From assembly GCA_003531155.1 (NCBI GenBank), contig DQHR01000178.1, positions 1 through 6,646 on the forward strand: 6,646 nt of DNA, written 5' to 3'. The position numbers and the translations under genes were made by a program. Under the pieces are notes generated by a model that saw only the letters and a program-made list of their open reading frames with translations, did not search any database and was not told the origin of the DNA. Shown here piece by piece: positions 1 to 6,281 of this stretch (the first letter of the stretch is position 1; the number at the start of each line of letters is the position of its first letter). Origin of the DNA: Bacteroidales bacterium. GTDB taxonomy: Bacteria > Bacteroidota > Bacteroidia > Bacteroidales > Tenuifilaceae.

Positions 1-438
1 TTTGAATTTGCCGATAAGGATTTGCTTAGAAAATACGCGGTTCCCTTCATACTTTATGTTCCGGAAAAGTATAAAAAGAAAAACCTAGTTGATACGAAGA
101 GATTTGGTTCGCATAAGGATATATTTCCAACAATATTCAACCTTGCACTATCCAGGGCTACTTATCTTAAAACGGGTAATAATTTAATGTCGGAGGATAA
201 ATCTAAAGACCTAGGTGTTTACTGCTACTCGTTTGCAATGAACTCCAAGGGTTGTGTTGATTTTCAAGGAGCAAAACTATCATACAAATGGGAGGCTGAT
301 ACAACAAGATTGCTTTTGCCAATAGGCTCTCAAAGCAATGTTCAACTTGATAGCCTCTATGTTAGTGCGAAAGCTTATGTTGCTTCGATGAAGTTTTATA
401 TTATGAATGAACTTAAGAGTAAAAAAGTGGGAGAGTAA
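1..438 (+). CDS. LTA synthase-like sulfatase-superfamily protein, C-terminal fragment (5' end outside window)
   Basis: The reading frame is open from base 1, encoding FEFADKD before the first possible internal start (TTG at 22), so this is the last ~145 residues of a longer protein. The visible part reads VPFILYVPEKY, then about 20 residues later GSHKDIFPTIFNLAL. This matches the end of the catalytic domain of LtaS/phosphoglycerol-transferase-type members of the alkaline phosphatase superfamily, where a 'vPfiiy.p' strand precedes G-S-x-x-D-x-x-P-T; the His (codon 112-114) sits where a metal-binding His is expected. Family members are usually 550-700 residues with N-terminal membrane helices and an extracytoplasmic catalytic domain, so only the last quarter is here and the nucleophile Thr/Ser lies outside. 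In Gram-negative bacteria such enzymes commonly transfer phosphoglycerol or phosphoethanolamine to envelope glycans; the substrate here is unknown. No clear terminator follows. Confidence 0.75.
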   Translation, partial: FEFADKDLLRKYAVPFILYVPEKYKKKNLVDTKRFGSHKDIFPTIFNLALSRATYLKTGNNLMSEDKSKDLGVYCYSFAMNSKGCVDFQGAKLSYKWEADTTRLLLPIGSQSNVQLDSLYVSAKAYVASMKFYIMNELKSKKVGE

Positions 439-550
439 TTATCATTTTTGAGAATATATTTAAGTGAAAAACTGCTATTAATATATTATTGAATCTTTCA
501 GATTATTAATGTGTTAATTAAATATTTTAAATGTAATTAAAAAAGAAAAT

Positions 551-1234
551 ATGGAAAAAAAATTAGTTTTAATCTTTTCATCAATTCTGTTTTTTTGTTT
601 CACAGAGTTGTATTCTCAGGAGCCTTGTAAAGTTTTGAAACAGAGTATCGCTGAAAGCTATGTTGGTAAATGTAAAAAAGGATTAGCCAATGGTAAAGGA
701 GTTGCTAAAGGAATCGATAAGTATGAAGGTAGTTTTAAGAATGGCTTGCCTCATGGAAAAGGGAAATATGTTTGGAGTAATGGAGATATATACGATGGCT
801 ATTGGAAAGAGGGAATGCGAGACGGTGAAGGGAGCTTCTACTATAAGAAAAATGGTGTAGATAGCATAAAACATGGTATTTGGAAAAACGATTCATATTT
901 TAAGAAAATTACTCCGAGCCCATATGTAATCACTAAATCTTTGGGTATTGCAAGATCTTCTGTGATAAGATTGATGAATGGAGAAAAAGTTTTTGTTATG
1001 TTTAAACAAAATGGGATGTCAAATCATAATGTTTTAAATTTACAATACATCCAAAGTAGTGGTTCGCTCTATAGAAATTCTGAATCAAGATTAGAATTTG
1101 AAAATATCCATTTCCCTTTTACAATTCAAGTGAAGTATCAGTTTCTTATGCCAATGAGCGGTAAACGTGCAGATGCTGAATTTGAAATAGAAATAAGAGA
1201 GGCAGGTGTGTGGGAAATCACATTTAATAATTAG
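551..1234 (+). CDS. Exported MORN-repeat protein with C-terminal beta-rich domain
   Basis: A 227-residue protein. Residues 1-22 form a typical signal peptide (Lys-rich start, hydrophobic VLIFSSILFFCF, likely cleavage LYS|QEP). Cys16 lies inside the hydrophobic stretch without a lipobox, so it is probably not a lipoprotein. Residues ~37-117 hold MORN repeats: YVGKCKKGLANGKG (37-50), YEGSFKNGLPHGKGKYVWSNG (58-78), YDGYWKEGMRDGEGSFYY (81-98), and a degenerate fourth, HGIWKNDSYF (108-117). MORN repeats form a curved beta-hairpin strip that binds proteins or lipids. Residues ~120-227 are not a family I can name; they look beta-rich and contain SSGSLYRNSESRLEFENIHFPF and a final EAGVWEITF strand, suggesting a small immunoglobulin-like or C-terminal beta domain. 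The start is the first ATG in frame; the leader just before it is A-rich (AATTAAAAAAGAAAAT) with no Shine-Dalgarno, normal for this phylum. A strong terminator follows, so it ends a transcript. The role is unknown; a periplasmic or surface adaptor is inference. Confidence 0.85.
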   Translation: MEKKLVLIFSSILFFCFTELYSQEPCKVLKQSIAESYVGKCKKGLANGKGVAKGIDKYEGSFKNGLPHGKGKYVWSNGDIYDGYWKEGMRDGEGSFYYKKNGVDSIKHGIWKNDSYFKKITPSPYVITKSLGIARSSVIRLMNGEKVFVMFKQNGMSNHNVLNLQYIQSSGSLYRNSESRLEFENIHFPFTIQVKYQFLMPMSGKRADAEFEIEIREAGVWEITFNN

Positions 1235-1252
1235 AAAGAAACTATTTAAGAG

Positions 1253-1281
1253 AAGATGTTGGGTTACCCAACATCTTTTTT
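1253..1281 (+). terminator. Intrinsic terminator after the MORN-repeat gene
   Basis: A perfect 11-bp stem, AAGATGTTGGG (1253-1263) with CCCAACATCTT (1267-1277), and a three-base TTA loop. It is followed by a T-run (1276-1281, partly shared with the stem base). It begins 19 bases after the MORN stop codon. There is no T-run on the other strand, so it acts rightward only. It separates the MORN gene from the receptor gene. Confidence 0.92.
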
Positions 1282-1343
1282 GTTTTCAATAGGTTAGTTT
1301 TCTTCGAACGATAGATGTTTAATAATAATTGCTAAATATTGAA

Positions 1344-1382
1344 CAATAATTTTAATTCATTGTTATGGGATTAAAATTGTTG
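1344..1382 (+). promoter_or_regulatory. 13-bp inverted repeat abutting the TonB receptor start codon
   Basis: The left arm CAATAATTTTAAT (1344-1356) pairs with the right arm ATTAAAATTGTTG (1370-1382) across a 13-base spacer. Twelve pairs are Watson-Crick and one is a T-G pair (1347/1379) that would be a G-U wobble in RNA. The right arm ends two bases before the ATG at 1385, so it covers the ribosome docking region. It could be a 5'-UTR hairpin that limits translation of the receptor, or a DNA operator. The pairing is visible; the function is inference, and AT-richness lowers its significance. Confidence 0.45.
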
Positions 1383-1384
1383 AG

Positions 1385-3793
1385 ATGAAAATCAAATTTA
1401 TTGTTTTGTTGATTTTGTTCTTTCCTTTTTTGTTAGCGGCTCAAAATGAGGGCGCTATAAGAGGAATCGTTTTTAATAAGATAAATAACGAACCGGTCCC
1501 TTTTGCTAATGTCGTGGTTTGGAATACAACGAAAGGTACAACTTCTGATATCGATGGTAATTTTGAAATTAAAGAATTAACCCCTGGTTATATCGAGTTA
1601 AGGGTTTCATCAATAGGTTTTAAACCATTTGTTTCTGAGGCGATTTTTATCACTAACTCTAGAACTGCATATTTTGAAATTCATTTAGAGGAATCTTCCG
1701 TGGAGATTGAAGAGATCGTAGTAAAAGCATCTCCTTTTCGAAAAAGTGCTGAAAGTCCAATTTCGCTTAGGCGAATTAATATTGATGAGATTGAGAAGAA
1801 CCCAGGTGGGAATCGTGACATTAGTAAAATCATTCAGTCTCTGCCAGGAGTGGCATCTACTCCTGCTTATCGAAACGATGTAATTGTAAGGGGTGGAGGA
1901 TCAAACGAAAATAGGTTTTATTTGGATGGCGTTGAAATCCCAAATATTAACCACTTTGCAACACAAGGAGCTTCGGGTGGACCAGTTGGAATAATTAATG
2001 TAGATTTTATTCGTGAGGTTAATTTTTATTCTGGCGCTTTCCCTGCAAATAAAGGTAATGCTCTAAGTTCTATTCTTGATTTTAAACAAGTTGAGGGGAA
2101 CAATGAGCGTTTAAAAGTTAAGGCTGCATTAGGTGCTTCAGATCTTGCGTTAACGCTGGATGGACCAATGAGTAAGAGTTCTAGTTTTATTTTCTCAGCA
2201 CGCCGTTCTTACTTGCAATTTCTTTTTGATGCGCTTGGATTGCCATTTTTGCCAACTTATAACGATTTTCAATTTAAAACACATACCAACATTGGAAAAC
2301 GAGACGAGATAACAGTAATTGGTTTAGGTGCAATTGACCAGTTTGAACTCAACAAAAACATTGAAAATCCAACAGAAGATCAACGTTATGTTTTGAGTAA
2401 TGTACCCATCAATACTCAGTGGAATTATACTATTGGTGTTGTTTATAAGCATTTTCATGTGAATGGATTTGATACATGGGTGGTAAGTCGAAATATGCTT
2501 AATAATCGTCAATGTAAATATCAAGATAATATTGAAAGCAACCCTAAATTACTTGATTATACATCGCAGGAAGCTGAGAATAAGTTTCGTTATGAACGCG
2601 AAATAAAAACTAAAAATGGTTTAGAAATTGATTTTGGAGCAGGGGTAGAGTATGCTCGTTATACAAATAGCACGTATAGAGCTAATTATGAGAATGGGGC
2701 TCTTAGCCCAATTTCGTACGATTCAAATCTTGATCTATTTAAATGGAATACCTTTGGACAGGTTAGTAAATCGTTTTTTAAGCAAGCGCTTACTCTATCG
2801 CTTGGAGTTAGGACTGATGCTAACAGTTACTCATCGCAGATGAATAATATGCTAAGACAGGTTAGCCCACGTTTTTCACTTGCATATGAGTTCATCCCTG
2901 ACTTCTTTTTAAACTTAAACACGGGTATCTATTATCAACAACCTCCCTACACCACTTTAGGGTTTGCCAATACAAGTGGGAAACTTTTAAATAAGCAAAA
3001 TAGACTTACTTATATTAGGAGTAATCATTATGTTGCAGGTATTGAGTGGATTCCAAATGCAAATAGTAAAGTAACTATCGAGGGTTTTTATAAAACATAT
3101 TCAGGCTACCCGTTCTCTCTAAACGATTCCATATCGTTGGCTAGTAAGGGTGCCGATTTTGGAACTTTTGGTGATGAGGAGGTTAGATCAGTTGGGAAAG
3201 GGCGTACATATGGTTTAGAGTTCCTTTATAGAGATAAGGACTTGTTTGGGTTAAATGTAATTGCATCATATACATTGGTTTGGAGCGAGGCTAATAGAGT
3301 TGGATCTAATTTGAAACCTATTAATTCATATGTTCCCACAGCGTGGGATAATAGAAATTTATTCACCTTAACGGCAACTCGTGTCATTAAGAAAACTTGG
3401 AATGTTGGCCTTAAATGGCGTTATGTGGGAGGTTCTCCATATACTCCTTATGATTTAAATAAATCGAGTTTAATTGTGGCTTGGAACGTTCAGCCGAGTG
3501 GTTATCATGATTATAGCCGTTACAACAGTTTAAGGCTAAAGCCTTATCATCAGCTTGATGTTAGGATCGATAAGATGTATTATTTGAAAAAATGGACTCT
3601 CAATTTTTATGTTGATATTCAAAACCTTTATAACTTCAAGGCTGACGAGGTTAGTCGTCTTGTAACTGAAGTCGATGTTAATAATAACCCGATTGTTGAT
3701 CCGTTAGATCCAACGAGGTATAAACTAAAATATATAGATAGAAAAGGTTCATCGAGTATTCTTCCAACTATTGGGATAATAATTGAATTTTAA
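1385..3793 (+). CDS. TonB-dependent outer-membrane receptor with carboxypeptidase-regulatory-like N-domain
   Basis: An 802-residue protein. Residues 1-20 are a signal peptide (MKIKFIVLL...LLAAQ). Residues ~24-105 form a CarboxypepD_reg-like beta-sandwich (GAIRGIVFNKINNEPVPFANV, then TTSDIDGNFEI). EEIVVKAS (109-116) is the linker that in Bacteroidota receptors often reads like 'DEVVVTA' and may serve as TonB-contact region. The plug domain spans ~122-235, with the diagnostic NDVIVRGGGSNENRFYLDGVEIP (164-186). The rest is a 22-strand-type barrel ending in IIIEF, the terminal Phe expected of an outer-membrane beta-signal. At ~800 residues it is shorter than SusC-type receptors (~1000), and no SusD gene lies beside it, so a glycan SusCD system is unlikely. 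Family function is TonB/ExbBD-energised import; the ligand cannot be told from sequence. The start ATG directly precedes the signal peptide. The upstream leader carries a long inverted repeat. The gene ends 10 bases before the SDR gene. Confidence 0.93.
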   Translation: MKIKFIVLLILFFPFLLAAQNEGAIRGIVFNKINNEPVPFANVVVWNTTKGTTSDIDGNFEIKELTPGYIELRVSSIGFKPFVSEAIFITNSRTAYFEIHLEESSVEIEEIVVKASPFRKSAESPISLRRINIDEIEKNPGGNRDISKIIQSLPGVASTPAYRNDVIVRGGGSNENRFYLDGVEIPNINHFATQGASGGPVGIINVDFIREVNFYSGAFPANKGNALSSILDFKQVEGNNERLKVKAALGASDLALTLDGPMSKSSSFIFSARRSYLQFLFDALGLPFLPTYNDFQFKTHTNIGKRDEITVIGLGAIDQFELNKNIENPTEDQRYVLSNVPINTQWNYTIGVVYKHFHVNGFDTWVVSRNMLNNRQCKYQDNIESNPKLLDYTSQEAENKFRYEREIKTKNGLEIDFGAGVEYARYTNSTYRANYENGALSPISYDSNLDLFKWNTFGQVSKSFFKQALTLSLGVRTDANSYSSQMNNMLRQVSPRFSLAYEFIPDFFLNLNTGIYYQQPPYTTLGFANTSGKLLNKQNRLTYIRSNHYVAGIEWIPNANSKVTIEGFYKTYSGYPFSLNDSISLASKGADFGTFGDEEVRSVGKGRTYGLEFLYRDKDLFGLNVIASYTLVWSEANRVGSNLKPINSYVPTAWDNRNLFTLTATRVIKKTWNVGLKWRYVGGSPYTPYDLNKSSLIVAWNVQPSGYHDYSRYNSLRLKPYHQLDVRIDKMYYLKKWTLNFYVDIQNLYNFKADEVSRLVTEVDVNNNPIVDPLDPTRYKLKYIDRKGSSSILPTIGIIIEF

Positions 3794-3803
3794 TAAAATT
3801 CCA

Positions 3804-4727
3804 ATGTCAGATAAATCAAAAACGGTAATTATTATTGGAGGTACAGGTCTGCTAGGTAGACAAATAGTGCATAAATTTCAGAAGTTGGATTACAGAGTAT
3901 TGGTGCTAACCCGAAATCCGCTTAAGGCAAAGAAATTTTTTAGTACTACTGTCGATTTCTTGTACTGGGATGGTGAAGATATGGAGTCGCTTAAGGAGGT
4001 TTTGAACTCTACAAAAGCTGTAATTAATCTTTCGGGTGAATCAATAGCAAAGAGATGGACACAAAAAAACAAAGAGTTAATTCTTAAAAGTCGAGTTGAT
4101 ACAACAAATACAGTTGTGCAGGCAATTAATAGGTGTTCAGCACCACCTGAGGTTTTCATTCAAGCATCTGCCATTGGTTTTTATTCTTGTAATAGTAGCG
4201 ATCCGGTTGACGAAGATAACTCAAGAGGAGATGGCTTCCTGTCTAAGATAGTATCCCAATGGGAGCAAGCCTCATATAGTGTTGACAGTAAGGTTAGGCT
4301 TGTAATAATAAGAACAGGGGTTGTCTTATCATCAGAAGGAGGATTTATAAAGGAGATTTTGCCAGCTATAAAGAGTTTTGCTGGTAGTTGGTTTGGGTCA
4401 GGCGAACAAAAAGTTTCGTGGATTCATATTCAAGATCATGCAAACGCTGTCAGTTTTTTATTAAATAATAGCAATTGTAAAGGCGTTTATAACCTTGTTT
4501 CTTCAAATCCAGTTGTGATGAAGTTGCTCTTAAAGAAGATTGGTAAAACCATTAATCGACCTGTATGGTTGTCAATTCCGTCATTCTTTTTACAGATTAT
4601 TTTTGGCGAGATGGCTAACGAGGTTTTATTAGCAAATCAGGCTGTGCTTCCACGCAGGTTAATAGAGGCTGGTTTTAAATTTGATTTTGAAGATATCGAT
4701 AGTGCTTTAAAGGATTTGCTAATCTAG
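3804..4727 (+). CDS. TIGR01777-family (YfcH-like) NAD(P)-binding SDR epimerase
   Basis: A 307-residue protein from the ATG at 3804. An in-frame TTG at 3783 would overlap the receptor gene and adds nothing conserved, so I prefer the ATG. Residues 7-18 (TVIIIGGTGLLG) are the Rossmann GxxGxxG nucleotide-binding loop. Family landmarks follow: VINLSGESIAKRW (73-85), SRVDTTNTVVQAI (97-109), SAIGFY (122-127), GDGFLSKIVSQWEQAS (142-157), RTGVVLSSEGG (170-180) and WIHIQD (206-211). The C-terminal DUF1731-like piece is ~250-302, with VLPRRLIEAGFKF at 281-293. The length fits the family (~300). These are cytosolic atypical/extended SDRs related to YfcH and SDR39U1; the physiological substrate is not established. 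The family's usual Gly after the 'GYY' motif is replaced (GFYSCNSSD). The start lies 10 bases after the receptor stop, suggesting co-transcription and perhaps translational coupling, but no common pathway is apparent. Confidence 0.9.
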   Translation: MSDKSKTVIIIGGTGLLGRQIVHKFQKLDYRVLVLTRNPLKAKKFFSTTVDFLYWDGEDMESLKEVLNSTKAVINLSGESIAKRWTQKNKELILKSRVDTTNTVVQAINRCSAPPEVFIQASAIGFYSCNSSDPVDEDNSRGDGFLSKIVSQWEQASYSVDSKVRLVIIRTGVVLSSEGGFIKEILPAIKSFAGSWFGSGEQKVSWIHIQDHANAVSFLLNNSNCKGVYNLVSSNPVVMKLLLKKIGKTINRPVWLSIPSFFLQIIFGEMANEVLLANQAVLPRRLIEAGFKFDFEDIDSALKDLLI

Positions 4728-4742
4728 TTACGTGGTTTGTTT

Positions 4743-4750
4743 TATCTTTG
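4743..4750 (+). promoter_or_regulatory. Bacteroidota-type promoter (-7 element TATCTTTG) for ychN
   Basis: TATCTTTG matches the Bacteroidota -7 consensus TAnnTTTG at every defined position. It lies in the 62-base gap between the SDR gene and ychN. A TTTG at 4715-4718, inside the end of the SDR gene, is a candidate -33 element, but its 24-base spacing is longer than the usual ~19-21, so the -33 is uncertain. A start site near 4757 would give a leader of about 33 bases. This implies ychN can be transcribed independently. Confidence 0.55.
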
Positions 4751-4789
4751 CTGAATATCTATTGAGTTTTAACCCTATAAGATTAATTC

Positions 4790-5143
4790 ATGTCAATACT
4801 ATTTATAATTAATGATGCCCCATATGGGACAGAAAAAGCTTATAATGCGCTTAGATTAGCCAATCAGGTTAAGAAGGATTCACCTGATACTGAAGTTCGC
4901 ATTTTTCTAATGGCTGATGCTGTAACCTGTGCAATCCCAAATCAGAAAACACCAGATGGTTACTATAATATCGAGAGATTTCTTAAGGGATTGTTAGCAA
5001 AAGGGTGTCCTGTAAAACTTTGTGGGACATGCATTGATGCCCGTGGTTTAACCGATATGAGGTTTGTTGAAGGTGCTGCTCGAAGTAATTTGGCTGAATT
5101 GTCATCATGGGTAACTTCGAGTGAGAAAGTGCTCACTTTTTAG
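4790..5143 (+). CDS. ychN: YchN-like DsrE/DsrF-family protein
   Basis: A 117-residue protein that, as I recall it, aligns along its whole length without large gaps with E. coli YchN (also 117 residues). Shared landmarks are the N-terminal NDAPYGTEKAYNALRLA (8-24), the strand VRIFLMADAV (36-45), GYYNIERFL (57-65), PVKLCGTCIDARG (74-86) and the terminal SEKVLTF. DsrE/F-fold proteins are small cytosolic oligomers; the DsrEF/TusBCD branch relays sulfur on a Cys, but YchN's own role is not settled. Four cysteines are present (47, 73, 78, 81), with 78 and 81 forming a CGTC motif suited to persulfide or disulfide chemistry; that activity is inference. The gene has its own upstream promoter element. 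Its last codons form a terminator-like hairpin, and its TAG stop overlaps the stop of the convergent permease gene by four bases. Confidence 0.88.
   Translation: MSILFIINDAPYGTEKAYNALRLANQVKKDSPDTEVRIFLMADAVTCAIPNQKTPDGYYNIERFLKGLLAKGCPVKLCGTCIDARGLTDMRFVEGAARSNLAELSSWVTSSEKVLTF
5120..5141 (+). terminator. Terminator-like hairpin inside the 3' end of ychN
   Basis: AGTGAG (5120-5125) pairs perfectly with CTCACT (5132-5137) around the loop AAAGTG, with TTTT (5138-5141) immediately after. The structure lies within the codons for SSEKVLTF, and the T-run leads into the stop codon. The six-pair stem is modest, but there is no other terminator candidate for ychN before the convergent gene begins. 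The opposite strand has no trailing T-run. Confidence 0.5.
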
Positions 5144-6246
5144 TACCACTTGTATATTCTCAATCCTATAATAAAGGTAACTATACCAATTGCATTTAGT
5201 GCAATAATGTATTTCCAGACCTCGGTAAAACCAGCGCTTTCGTTGAGAATGGCTTTAACTCCATCGGCAAGCATCGTGAGCGGAAGTGCTTGGATCAAAG
5301 GAATTACAATGTCTGGGAAGTTGTGATAGCTAAAATAAATTCCCGATAAGAGCATCATGGGCATTACGATAAGATTGATAAGTCCATTGCCAACCTGTGT
5401 TTTTGCTGTTCGTGAGGCAATTATTACTGCGATTCCAGAGAATCCTATAATTCCTGAAAGAAATAGCAAGATGAGAGTAGGTATGCTTCCTTCAATTTTA
5501 ATGTCAAAATAGTAGTGAGCAAAAGCGAATACTATTGCTGCCTCAACAAAGCAGAGCAAAACTCTAGCGGCTATTAGCGAAGAAATGTACTCCCATTTTG
5601 GCATTGGGGTAGCAACCATTCTACGAAGTAGCTTTTTAGTACGAGCCTCAATTATTGTGTAGCCAATTCCCCACATGGTCGACATCATAATATTCATTGC
5701 AAGTAGCCCGGGTATAAGAAAGTCAATATATCTAGTACCTTTTGCCGTCATCGGTTTTATTTCAGTTTGCTGAACTGTTGGGTTTTCGCCATTGAAAAGA
5801 GATGAAAGTTGCAGATAGGCTAGCTGTCCCTCGGAGTTAAATTTATCGAAATGATATTCTAAAATATCAGTTTTCGAAGATATAATTAGCGAGGTACTTC
5901 CTCTTTTTACCATCAACTCAGCCTCTTGCCAATCTACAGGTTTAATTTTGAAGGTAGTTACACCTGAATTCTCCCCTCCATAAGGAATAGTGTAGTAAAA
6001 CGATTTGGAAATGGAATCAATTTTTTCTTCGAGATTGATATCCTTATAACGATTTCTAAAATCATCTAATGAACCTTGTTCGATAACGAGTGCAATTGTT
6101 TTAGTGGTTTCTGCTTTATTGTTGAATGCAATACCCAATCCCCACGCCATTAATATTGGGAAAAGTAAAGACCAAAAGATAACTGATGGTTCTCTGTAAA
6201 ATTCTCTTAGTTGGACTAGTATAAGTTGTATAAATGATCGATTCAT
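5140..6246 (-). CDS. ABC-2 type transporter permease
   Basis: A 368-residue protein from the ATG at 6246 (MNRSFIQLILVQLREFYREP). The frame extends eight codons further to a TTG at 6270, but the family-like N-terminus begins at the ATG, so I choose it. One membrane helix lies at ~22-42 (SVIFWSLLFPILMAWGLG). A large extracytoplasmic segment (~43-172) follows, then five helices at roughly 175-198, 223-247, 256-278, 286-305 and 345-364. Diagnostic ABC2_membrane features are DFLIPGLLAMNIM (175-187), the cytosolic loop ARTKKLLRRMVATPMPKWEY (201-220) and GIYFSYHNFPDIVIPLIQALP (302-322). This is the YhhJ/YbhR/DrrB-like architecture used for export of lipids, drugs or other hydrophobic compounds; the substrate is unknown. 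It follows its ATPase gene by 35 bases in the same direction, and the pair should assemble as an inner-membrane exporter. Its TAA stop overlaps ychN's stop. Confidence 0.9.
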   Translation of the reverse strand: MNRSFIQLILVQLREFYREPSVIFWSLLFPILMAWGLGIAFNNKAETTKTIALVIEQGSLDDFRNRYKDINLEEKIDSISKSFYYTIPYGGENSGVTTFKIKPVDWQEAELMVKRGSTSLIISSKTDILEYHFDKFNSEGQLAYLQLSSLFNGENPTVQQTEIKPMTAKGTRYIDFLIPGLLAMNIMMSTMWGIGYTIIEARTKKLLRRMVATPMPKWEYISSLIAARVLLCFVEAAIVFAFAHYYFDIKIEGSIPTLILLFLSGIIGFSGIAVIIASRTAKTQVGNGLINLIVMPMMLLSGIYFSYHNFPDIVIPLIQALPLTMLADGVKAILNESAGFTEVWKYIIALNAIGIVTFIIGLRIYKWY

Positions 6247-6281
6247 TGATGAGATGATTTTTTTGTTCAATTATTCGTGAT

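Noticed and set aside
514..540. Imperfect palindrome TTAATTA...AATTAA before the MORN gene
   Set aside because: Only the outer arms match and the region is almost pure A/T, so it is expected by chance; no promoter element or stem can be defended here.
439..550. Possible promoter or terminator between the sulfatase fragment and the MORN gene
   Set aside because: TATATTTA (455-462) misses the final G of TAnnTTTG and has no -33 partner at suitable distance; the best hairpin is AATCT/AGATT with only five pairs and no T-run.
1295..1354. Candidate receptor promoters TAGTTTTC (1295-1302) and TAATTTTA (1347-1354)
   Set aside because: Each has one mismatch to the -7 consensus and the nearest TTG elements are only about 12-15 bases upstream, too close; not strong enough to annotate.
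2324..2524. Antisense open frame inside the TonB receptor gene (also at 683-874, 3890-4159, and another + frame at 2652-2843)
   Set aside because: All lie within well-supported genes in another frame, show no family resemblance and look like chance open frames.
1385..3793. SusC of a SusCD glycan-uptake locus
   Set aside because: The protein is about 200 residues shorter than typical SusC and no SusD-like lipoprotein gene or glycan enzyme is adjacent.
3783..3803. Upstream TTG start for the SDR gene
   Set aside because: It would overlap the receptor gene and adds seven residues with no family similarity; the ATG at 3804 immediately precedes the Rossmann strand.
6247..6270. Upstream TTG start for the ABC permease
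   Set aside because: It adds eight polar residues before the usual N-terminus; ATG at 6246 is the simpler start, though TTG cannot be excluded.
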